Assembly (NCBI GenBank): GCA_905216175.1
Contig: CAJMSV010000113.1
Coordinates: forward strand, 1-5,155
DNA: 5,155 bases
Direction of reading: 5' to 3'
Source of the DNA: an uncultured bacterium
Lineage (GTDB): Bacteria > Actinomycetota > Coriobacteriia > Coriobacteriales > Coriobacteriaceae
Part shown: piece after piece, positions 1 through 5,155 of the stretch
Layout of the letters: each line of letters begins with the position of its first letter
Numbering within the stretch: the first letter of the stretch is position 1
Notes under the pieces: generated by a model
The model's input: the letters and a program-made list of their open reading frames with translations, nothing else
Told to the model about the DNA's origin: nothing
Database searches by the model: none
Program-made: the position numbers and the translations under genes

Positions 1-26
1 GGTAGTGGCGGTAGGGGTGGTGCAGA

Positions 27-38
27 TTCTATCTAGAA
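27..38. promoter_or_regulatory. Short dyad upstream of the XRE regulator, possible operator
   Basis: TTCTA-TC-TAGAA is a perfect 5-bp dyad with a 2-base centre, lying about 60 bases before the regulator start. XRE proteins commonly bind short dyads and often regulate themselves, so this could be an autoregulatory site. A 5-bp dyad also arises easily by chance. No convincing -35/-10 pair was found in positions 1-96. Confidence 0.2.
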
Positions 39-96
39 ATGGCGGTCGCTACCGGGTGTTCTCGGCATACTCGGCTCATTCGATTACGGTCACCAC

Positions 97-1050
97 ATGA
101 AAGAAACTGTCATGGATCTTGCGATGGCGCAGCGGCTCGTTGATCGCCGCAAGGCTGCCGGGCTTTCTCAGGAGGCGCTTGCCGCCCAGCTGGGTGTAAG
201 CCGCCAGGCTGTCAGTAAATGGGAGCGCAGCGAATCCTCGCCCGATACCGATAACCTTATTGCGCTCGCCGCGCTGTATGGTGTGTCGCTGGATGAGCTG
301 TTGTATGGGGAGGCGGTGGATAGCACTGACGACTCGCAGGCTGATGATGAGGCACAAGACAGCGACGCCGGCACCAAATCTTCAGATAAGGCTGAAGAGG
401 CTGAGGCTTCTACTGAGCACGCTGATGGCAGCGATAAGCCACTTGTCGATATTTCCCTCGCGCGCGGCATCCACGTTATTGATCCCAACAAAGGCGAAGA
501 GGTTCATGTTGGCTGGAGTGGCATTCATGTAGCTAACGAGCGCAAGGGTGAAGAGGTCCATGTGGGGCCGGGCGGATTGCATATCGATACGCTTGAGGAC
601 GATGGACATAGTGTGCATACCAATGACGACGGCACCGTCACCATCGACGGCGAGACGTTTTCCAGCTGGAAGGAAGCACACGACAAGCTCGACCATCATG
701 GCAAGCATTTCAACACCGGGCTCGGACGCGCATGGAACAAATTCCCCTTTCCCGCGCTCGTCGCCCTCGCCTACCTGGTGCTCGGCATTGCCTACGGCAC
801 ATGGGCTACGGGACTCTTGCTCGTCTTTTTGGTTCCCGTCTACTACGCGATTGGTGACTTTATCGATCGACGCCATTTGTCAAAGCTCATTGAATGCGTC
901 TATCCAGCAGCCGCCATTGCATGGTTTCTCTATATGTGGCTTTGCCTGGGGCAGCCCCATCCCGCATGGGCCATCCTCATCACGATTCCCGTCATAAAGG
1001 CGCTCATGCGCTGGTGCCGCAAGCAATGGAAGCACCGCAAACAGGCCTAA
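97..1050 (+). CDS. XRE-family helix-turn-helix regulator with His-spaced repeats and a C-terminal membrane domain
   Basis: 317 aa. Seen: residues 13-68 form an XRE/Cro-C1 DNA-binding domain with helix-turn-helix at about 23-43 (LSQEALAAQLGVSRQAVSKW) followed by ESSPDTDNLIALAALYGVSLDELL, the usual end of this fold. Residues 72-115 are an acidic, low-complexity linker. Residues 124-175 hold three copies of an 18-residue unit with GIHV/EVHV-type strands. Residues 195-204 are a second His cluster. About 217-304 contain four hydrophobic helices (roughly 217-234, 236-254, 266-284, 288-304), and the tail is basic (RWCRKQWKHRKQA). Inferred: a cytoplasmic DNA-binding head tethered to the membrane, sensing an envelope or cytoplasmic signal; the signal and target genes are unknown. 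Start: ATG 97 is used; ATG 112 (residue 6) is equally possible because neither has a clear Shine-Dalgarno. No upstream partner is visible, and it converges on the ABC operon. The family call is strong; the sensory role is speculative. Confidence 0.93.
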   Translation: MKETVMDLAMAQRLVDRRKAAGLSQEALAAQLGVSRQAVSKWERSESSPDTDNLIALAALYGVSLDELLYGEAVDSTDDSQADDEAQDSDAGTKSSDKAEEAEASTEHADGSDKPLVDISLARGIHVIDPNKGEEVHVGWSGIHVANERKGEEVHVGPGGLHIDTLEDDGHSVHTNDDGTVTIDGETFSSWKEAHDKLDHHGKHFNTGLGRAWNKFPFPALVALAYLVLGIAYGTWATGLLLVFLVPVYYAIGDFIDRRHLSKLIECVYPAAAIAWFLYMWLCLGQPHPAWAILITIPVIKALMRWCRKQWKHRKQA

Positions 1051-1100
1051 ACCGCCCTAACCCGCCAGCACCACTCATCCGGTACCGGCCGCCCCTTCCA

Positions 1101-1167
1101 AGTTGTGGTGGAATAGGGACTGTTTTGAGGCTCCAAAGCACCAAACAGTCCGTATATCACCGCAACT
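1101..1167. repeat. 67-base imperfect palindrome in the convergent gap
   Basis: Outer arms agttgtggtg (1101-1110) and caccgcaact (1158-1167) pair over 10 positions with one G-T wobble. After a short internal loop, ggactgttt (1117-1125) pairs perfectly with aaacagtcc (1143-1151) around a 17-base centre. The full unit would form a long interrupted hairpin on either strand. It has no T-run on either side, so it does not look like an ordinary intrinsic terminator. The tidy outer ends suggest a discrete dispersed palindromic element of REP/MITE type rather than random sequence, but copy number elsewhere cannot be judged here. It begins about 50 bases after the regulator stop codon, so it could also shape the 3' end of that mRNA. 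Confidence 0.6.
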
Positions 1168-1179
1168 AACAAACAATTG

Positions 1180-1216
1180 GGTCAGTTCCGGCACGGAGAT
1201 AAGCATTGAGCTGACC
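1180..1216. repeat. Small nested hairpin between the two palindromic elements
   Basis: ggtcag (1180-1185) pairs with ctgacc (1211-1216), and inside it tccg-gca-cgga (1187-1197) forms a 4-bp stem with a 3-base loop. The arms are short and could be chance. The right arm abuts the long terminal inverted repeat that follows and may be part of its degenerate outer extension. Confidence 0.25.
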
Positions 1217-1220
1217 GCAC

Positions 1221-1380
1221 GCCAAGAAAAGGGCCTATTTACTACGTTTAGCCCGAAGGGGCCAACCATGACCGCCTTTTTCGAAAATCGACAGGCCTTC
1301 TACCTGCGGTTTTATTTTTCGTTTTCCCGGCATAGTTGAGGGTATCCAATTAAACGTAGTAGATAGGCCCGTTTTGTGGC
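1221..1380. repeat. MITE-like element with about 30-base terminal inverted repeats
   Basis: The left arm at 1231-1250 (gggcctatttactacgttta) is matched by the reverse complement of 1351-1370 at 19 of 20 positions. The match continues outward to 1221/1380 (about 26 of 30 overall), with further weaker and wobble-tolerant pairing to about 1203/1397. The 100-base interior has its own small stems: gccc-gaag-gggc (1251-1262), accgc with gcggt (1271-1275 and 1306-1310), and cagg with cctg (1292-1295 and 1303-1306). It encodes no transposase and shows no clear target-site duplication. A non-autonomous miniature inverted-repeat element is the best description; a long structured RNA is the alternative. 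The interior is richer in A and T than the flanking genes. Confidence 0.6.
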
Positions 1381-1447
1381 ATACGACCCATTCAAGCCCA
1401 ATCTCGAAGGCTAAAGAGAGCTTCTCATCCACGCTTGCGAGCAGAAG

Positions 1448-1467
1448 ATAGCAAAGCATAGCAAAGC
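1448..1467. repeat. Tandem duplication of a 10-base unit
   Basis: The unit atagcaaagc occurs twice in exact tandem (1448-1457 and 1458-1467), directly beside the second terminator hairpin. It is probably a replication-slippage product. No coding or regulatory role is evident. Confidence 0.6.
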
Positions 1468-1469
1468 AA

Positions 1470-1505
1470 CAAACGCCGGGCCACCTATAGGCTGCCCGGC
1501 GTTTG
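1470..1505 (-). terminator. Second, distal terminator hairpin of the ABC operon
   Basis: caaacgccggg (1470-1480) and cccggcgtttg (1495-1505) form a perfect GC-rich stem of 11 bp, extendable to 12 by the 1481-1494 C-G pair, with a loop of about 12-14 bases. Read on the minus strand, the 3' arm is followed by a moderately T-rich stretch (ttgctttgct). On the plus strand the following bases are cccagataaaa, a poor tail. It is therefore better placed as a back-up terminator of the minus-strand operon, though bidirectional use with the XRE gene is possible. Confidence 0.6.
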
Positions 1506-1510
1506 CCCAG

Positions 1511-1551
1511 ATAAAACCTGCCAAAATAAACCTGTCCCTTTTTGGCAGGTT
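1511..1551 (-). terminator. Intrinsic terminator directly overlapping the permease stop codon
   Basis: On the minus strand, aacctgccaaaa (1551-1540) pairs perfectly over 12 bp with ttttggcaggtt (1526-1515) and is followed by ttat (1514-1511), so the 3' arm plus tail ends in a T-rich run. The 5' arm begins inside the TAA stop codon (1552-1550). Within the 14-base loop lies cagg plus tt, which can pair with the same 5' arm as a shorter 6-bp alternative hairpin. Confidence 0.7.
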
Positions 1552-4315
1552 ACTCAGCGCTCTTGAGGGCGCCGACCATGTCGATCTTGTTGAGAGTTCG
1601 GTTGGTGGCGAGGTTGACGATAATCGTAAAACCGAAGGAAAGTACCACGGCAAGCACGTAGCTCAGTGGCTCGACTTCGACGTCAAAGTACAGCGACGGC
1701 ATCTGCAGGATGTACGTAAAGCTCTCGGCAAGTAGGCCACCCAGCGGCACGCCCAGCGCGGCGCCAATTGCCGTAAGAATCAGCGTCTCCTTGTTGACGT
1801 AGTGATGCACCTCGCCACGGCGGAAGCCCAGCACCTTGATGGTCGCCAGCTCGCGCTCGCGCTCGGAGATATTCGTGTTGGACAACGTAAACACCACCAC
1901 AAACGACAGGCACGCCGCCATAAAGGTCACGAGCACCACGACGGAATTGATAATCGCAAAGTTCGCCTCGTAGTTCTGCCAATGTTCAGCCGTGCTCGAG
2001 ATGGTGAGCCAACCGTCGCTCTTAAGCTTCTTGCTAAACGCAATCTGATCGGCCGACGAGCCCTTAAGCAGCACAAAGACGCCGTTAAGGCGCGCGCTTC
2101 GACCGAACGCGCGCTCATAGGTGCCCTGCGTCATGTAAAGCGTGTTGCCCAGATAGTTGAGCGAAATGTCGCTGACTTTGACCTTAGCTACGTTGAGCGA
2201 CGAATCCTGGACGTGTGCCGTATCGCCCGGTTGAATCCCCAGTACCAGCTGTGAACTCTTGCTCAGATACACATCTCCGTCGCGCAAAGATAGAGGCTCT
2301 TTGGACTCATCCTCGAGACGCACGTAGTCGTCCAGGTCGTTCGTGCGGTCATCGGGCACCACGATCAGCTGCACGGTCTCGCTCTTGCCGCCAAATGTAA
2401 AGGTGACGTTGTCGGTCATAATCGGCAGCGTCGAAGTCACGGTCACGTCGGAATCCTTGGCTGCGCTTCGCTCGTCGAGCGCCGCGCACGTCTGCGAAAA
2501 ATCGTCGGGATTGGCAACCGCCAGCAGGTCATAGCGCGTGATATGCCCGTACTGCTTGGGCGAAAGCGCGACCGACGTATCACGAATGCCCATGCCGCAA
2601 ATCACACGCGCCGTACAGCACGCGATGCCAAAGATGGTCATAAAGGCGCGCTTTTTGTAGCGGAACAGGTTACGTGCTGCCACCTTGTTCAAAAAGCCCA
2701 TGCGGCGCCAGATAAAGCCGATGCGCTCGAGCAAGATACGCGAGCCGGCGCGCGGGGCCTTGGGGCGCATGAGCGAGGCCGGGGTCTCGGCCATCTCGTG
2801 GCGGCAGGCGATAATCGTGGCGCCCACCACGCCCACGGCAAACAGCGCCACCGAAACAATCGAGGACACGATGTCGTACGAAAGCAACATCTGGGGCAGC
2901 GAGTACATGTCGTCGAACACCGTAAACAAGAACAGCGGCAGGCCCACAAATCCGATGATGTTGCCGAGCACGCCGCCGATCAGACAAGCCCACAGCGCAT
3001 AGTCCACGTATTTGGACAGAATACGCCCGCGCGAATAGCCGAGCGCTTTGTACAGGCCAATAAGCGTGCGCTCCTCCTCGACCATACGCGTGGCGGTGGT
3101 GAGGCTGATGAGCACGGCGACGATAAAGAAGATGAACGGAAACACCGTGGCGATGGCCTCAATTGACGAGCTATCGCTCTCCACGCTCGAGTAGCTTGCG
3201 ATATTGCCGCGGTCCTGGATGTACCAGGTGCATTCGCCCAGGTCAGAGAGCTCGGCGCGGGCATCGGCAAACTGCTGGTCGGCGGCGGCACGGCGCTGAT
3301 CCAGGTCGGTCTGCGCTTGCACGCGCTCCTCACTGCCCTCTGCCATGCGGTTGATGTTGTCCTGCTCAATCCCAAAGAGCATATTCGCCTGGCGCTCGGC
3401 CGCATCCAAGCTTGTCGGCGTGTCGACCGTCAGCTCCTGAGCGCGCGCCTTCTCACGCTCCTCGCGGATCTTCTCTATATTGCCCTTGACCTCATTGATC
3501 TTTGCCGCGTAGGCATCCGAATAGGAGTTGAGATCCTTGGCTCCCTCGACGATCACGTGGACCGCGGAGTAGGAAGAAGATGTCGCGGCGTCCTCGCTCA
3601 CATAGAACTTATAGTCCGCCGCCGAAGCAGCGCGAAAGGCGTTGACTGTCGAGTCGGAGCTCACATCAGTGGGATCGAGGACCTCGGCCGTAATGGTATA
3701 ATCGCCCGCGGCAAACTGATCCTTGGCGCTTTGGTTCGACGAGCTCGCGTCATTGGCGGCAAAACTCACCGTATCGCCGAGCTTTTTACCCGAAGCCTTC
3801 AGGAACTTCGAAGTCACCGCGACCTCATCGGCGCTCTCGGGCAAATCGCCGTTCACGAGCACCGGCTGATCGATGTTCTCCTTGGAGAGACTCTGCACGA
3901 CCACGCGCTCACGCGTTGTACCCACGGCGGTGTAGGCGGTCTCGGTGTAGATGCCCTCGGCCGTTTCGACGCCATCGACCTCTTGTATGACGTCGAGATC
4001 ATCGTCAGTCAGGCCATAGGTCGACTGCACGTTAATGTCATAGACATTTTGCTGGTCGAAGTAGGCATCAACCGAATCACACAGGTCCTCGCAACCCGCC
4101 TTAAGGCCGCACATCACGCTCACGCCAAGCGCGGTGATGACCACGATTGACAAGAAGCGCTTAAGACTGCCTCGGATTGTGCGGTAGATGCCACGGCGAA
4201 AAACCGTCGGCACCATATCGTTTGAGCTTTGGGCAGTGCGGTAGGTCGTAAAATCCTGCTCGCGCTCCGTGTTCTGCGCGTCGCGGCGTAGGCTGTTTTG
4301 GCGGTCTTGGTCCAT
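1550..4315 (-). CDS. FtsX/MacB-family ABC transporter permease, two-module
   Basis: 921 aa from ATG 4315. Seen (numbering from that ATG): TM1 about 54-72; first extracytoplasmic region about 73-385, with MacB-PCD-like sequence (YGLTDDDLDVIQEVDGVETAEG) and a charged, probably coiled-coil stretch at about 270-355; TM2-TM4 at about 387-407, 438-466 and 479-503. A second half follows: TM5 about 556-575, second extracytoplasmic region about 580-780, TM6-TM8 about 785-811, 844-864 and 884-904. Both halves carry the FtsX loop after their first core helix: ERTLIGLYKALGYSRGRI and ERELATIKVLGFRRGEV. Known: these permeases pair with a LolD/MacB-type ATPase and act as lipid, lipoprotein or peptide exporters or as mechanotransmitters. 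Substrate unknown. Start: ATG 4315 sits 5 bases after the ATPase stop with GAGTGG about 9 bases ahead; an in-frame GTG at 4327 would add 4 residues and overlap the ATPase by 7 bases. Oddity: an Arg (residue 570) lies inside TM5. Confidence 0.93.
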   Translation of the reverse strand: MDQDRQNSLRRDAQNTEREQDFTTYRTAQSSNDMVPTVFRRGIYRTIRGSLKRFLSIVVITALGVSVMCGLKAGCEDLCDSVDAYFDQQNVYDINVQSTYGLTDDDLDVIQEVDGVETAEGIYTETAYTAVGTTRERVVVQSLSKENIDQPVLVNGDLPESADEVAVTSKFLKASGKKLGDTVSFAANDASSSNQSAKDQFAAGDYTITAEVLDPTDVSSDSTVNAFRAASAADYKFYVSEDAATSSSYSAVHVIVEGAKDLNSYSDAYAAKINEVKGNIEKIREEREKARAQELTVDTPTSLDAAERQANMLFGIEQDNINRMAEGSEERVQAQTDLDQRRAAADQQFADARAELSDLGECTWYIQDRGNIASYSSVESDSSSIEAIATVFPFIFFIVAVLISLTTATRMVEEERTLIGLYKALGYSRGRILSKYVDYALWACLIGGVLGNIIGFVGLPLFLFTVFDDMYSLPQMLLSYDIVSSIVSVALFAVGVVGATIIACRHEMAETPASLMRPKAPRAGSRILLERIGFIWRRMGFLNKVAARNLFRYKKRAFMTIFGIACCTARVICGMGIRDTSVALSPKQYGHITRYDLLAVANPDDFSQTCAALDERSAAKDSDVTVTSTLPIMTDNVTFTFGGKSETVQLIVVPDDRTNDLDDYVRLEDESKEPLSLRDGDVYLSKSSQLVLGIQPGDTAHVQDSSLNVAKVKVSDISLNYLGNTLYMTQGTYERAFGRSARLNGVFVLLKGSSADQIAFSKKLKSDGWLTISSTAEHWQNYEANFAIINSVVVLVTFMAACLSFVVVFTLSNTNISERERELATIKVLGFRRGEVHHYVNKETLILTAIGAALGVPLGGLLAESFTYILQMPSLYFDVEVEPLSYVLAVVLSFGFTIIVNLATNRTLNKIDMVGALKSAE

Positions 4316-4320
4316 GGGCG

Positions 4321-5022
4321 CTACCACTCGATCGTCTCGATAGGCACGGGATTTTGCTGGACCGTCTCGCTCTCCACGCGACCGTTCTTAAAGCGGATCA
4401 GGCGATCGGCCATGGGCGCCAGCGCGGAGTTGTGGGTGATGATGATGACCGTAATGCCCTGCTTGCGGCAAGTGTCCTGCAGCAGCTGCAAGATCTGCTT
4501 GCCGGTTTTATAGTCAAGTGCGCCCGTGGGCTCGTCGCACAAAAGCAGCTTGGGGTTCTTTGCCAGTGCGCGGGCAATGGACACGCGCTGCTGCTCGCCG
4601 CCCGAAAGCTGCGCGGGGAAGTTGGCGAGGCGCTCACCCAAGCCAACCTGGCAAAGCGTTTGCTCGGCATCGAGCGAATCAGGGCAGATTTGCGCCGCAA
4701 GCTCAACATTTTCGAGCGCCGTCAGGTTGGGGACCAGATTGTAGAACTGGAAGACAAAGCCGACGTCGGCGCGGCGGTATTCCATGAGCTGCGCCTCGTT
4801 AGCGGAGCTCACATCGCGCCCGTCCACCGTCACGGTGCCGGAAGTCGCCGTATCCATGCCGCCCAGAATGTTGAGCGCCGTGGTCTTGCCGGCACCCGAA
4901 GCACCCAAAATGATGGCGAGCTCGCCGCGCTCGACCGTAAAGCTCGCGCCGTCGAGAGCGTGGATGCGGGCGTCGCCCTCGCCGTATGCTTTGATGACGT
5001 CTTTAAATTCGATATAGGCCAT
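4321..5022 (-). CDS. ABC transporter ATP-binding protein, LolD/MacB type
   Basis: 233 aa, a normal length for the family. Seen, in order: Walker A GASGAGKTT (40-48), Q-loop Gln in FVFQFYNLVPNLTALENV (Q92), ABC signature LSGGEQQ (139-145), Walker B LLLCDEP (159-165, with catalytic Glu164), D-loop GALD (167-170) and H-loop His197 in IIITHNSAL. All residues needed for ATP binding and hydrolysis are present, so it should be active. The QFYNLVPNLTALENV segment and the IEW C-terminus are typical of ATPases that serve FtsX-type permeases. Known: two copies dimerise on the cytoplasmic face and drive the permease. It is the first gene of a two-gene operon with the permease 5 bases downstream. Start ATG 5022 is preceded by a purine-rich GATGGGAA about 10 bases away, a plausible ribosome binding site. 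It may be a bacteriocin or antimicrobial-peptide exporter or a lipoprotein transporter; the sequence does not decide. Confidence 0.96.
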   Translation of the reverse strand: MAYIEFKDVIKAYGEGDARIHALDGASFTVERGELAIILGASGAGKTTALNILGGMDTATSGTVTVDGRDVSSANEAQLMEYRRADVGFVFQFYNLVPNLTALENVELAAQICPDSLDAEQTLCQVGLGERLANFPAQLSGGEQQRVSIARALAKNPKLLLCDEPTGALDYKTGKQILQLLQDTCRKQGITVIIITHNSALAPMADRLIRFKNGRVESETVQQNPVPIETIEW

Positions 5023-5028
5023 CGATCG

Positions 5029-5037
5029 GTTCCCATC
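5029..5037 (-). promoter_or_regulatory. Probable ribosome binding site of the ATPase gene
   Basis: On the minus strand the purine-rich run GATGGGAA lies about 8-10 bases before ATG 5022. It is a partial match to the Shine-Dalgarno consensus and supports that start. The left arm of the upstream dyad overlaps its 5' edge. Confidence 0.4.
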
Positions 5038-5081
5038 TGGTCGGATAACTCTTTAGTATTACCCATTTCGCACCGACCAGA
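5036..5081 (-). promoter_or_regulatory. 9-base dyad and candidate promoter ahead of the ABC operon
   Basis: tctggtcgg (5036-5044) and ccgaccaga (5073-5081) are perfect inverted repeats separated by 28 bases, about 14 bases upstream of the ATPase start. Between the arms, on the minus strand, is gggtaatact, a fair -10-like sequence; no good -35 was found at the usual distance. The arrangement fits a repressor or activator site around the promoter, or a leader hairpin that could include the ribosome binding region. The dyad is directly visible; its function is inferred. Confidence 0.45.
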
Positions 5082-5155
5082 CGATATGAGCAGGACATAA
5101 AAACATTGAGAGCCCCTGCTGCATGAAAGACCGCGGATTAGGCCGACAATGGTGA
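5082..5155. other. Window-edge intergenic stretch
   Basis: No open reading frame of substance. It holds a 6-bp inverted repeat, agcagg (5089-5094) with cctgct (5115-5120), without a T-run, so it is not a convincing terminator. A T-rich patch on the minus strand (5096-5104) might contribute to the promoter of the ABC operon. Confidence 0.3.

Noticed and set aside
382..876. Minus-strand 164-residue open frame within the regulator gene
   Set aside because: It is antisense to the regulator, whose HTH domain and membrane helices clearly identify the real frame.
1103..1339. Plus-strand 78-residue open frame across both palindromic elements
   Set aside because: It spans two non-coding palindromes and an unrelated spacer and has no recognisable protein features.
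1235..1459. Minus-strand 74-residue open frame running through the inverted-repeat element
   Set aside because: Most of it is the repeat itself, it has no clear ribosome binding site, and no domain or membrane pattern is recognisable. Such frames are often predicted as hypothetical proteins wherever a dispersed repeat lacks stop codons.
1448..1505. Possible CRISPR-like or attachment-site repeat pattern
   Set aside because: Only two exact 10-base units in direct tandem are present, with no spacers, followed by an ordinary hairpin; no integrase or tRNA gene is in the window.
2543..3166. Long plus-strand open frame (207 residues) opposite the permease
   Set aside because: It lies wholly antisense to a well-supported coding region. 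Its His/Arg/Ala-rich composition is what an antisense frame of a GC-rich gene gives.
3317..4150. Plus-strand open frame of 277 residues opposite the permease N-terminal half
   Set aside because: It is antisense to the extracytoplasmic domain and has no start context or motifs; its length is explained by GC-rich codon bias on the opposite strand.
4354..5100. Plus-strand open frame of 248 residues opposite the ATPase
   Set aside because: The minus strand has every ABC ATPase motif in the correct order, so the plus frame is a shadow.

Overview
The window looks like chromosomal DNA from a high-GC Gram-positive bacterium, most likely an actinobacterium of the class Coriobacteriia (Collinsella-like). 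This placement is inferred from remembered protein style: the XRE regulator with a membrane tail and the two-gene FtsX-type exporter with its IEW-ending ATPase. No taxonomic marker gene is present. There are three real genes, and every other long open frame is a shadow of one of them.

Layout: positions 1-96 are a short upstream region. Positions 97-1050 (+) encode a membrane-anchored XRE-family regulator with a histidine-spaced repeat in its middle. Positions 1051-1549 are a roughly 500-base gap between convergent genes, unusually full of inverted repeats. It holds a 67-base imperfect palindrome, a 160-195-base element with long terminal inverted repeats that resembles a MITE, a 10-base tandem duplication, and two hairpins that look like tandem terminators for the minus-strand operon. 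Positions 1550-4315 (-) encode a large two-module FtsX/MacB-type ABC permease. Positions 4321-5022 (-) encode its ATPase. Positions 5023-5155 are the upstream region of that operon and contain a 9-base dyad that could be an operator.

How the genes may work together: the ATPase and permease are translated from one transcript, 5 bases apart, and together form a complete exporter or mechanotransmission-type complex of the LolD/MacB/FtsX class. Its substrate cannot be read from the sequence. The XRE protein is convergent with the operon, so it is not co-transcribed. A regulatory link to the transporter is possible but rests only on proximity.

No new system is firmly demonstrated. The points most worth checking are the histidine-periodic repeat in the regulator, the two palindromic elements in the convergent gap, the dyad ahead of the transporter operon, and an arginine inside a predicted membrane helix of the permease.
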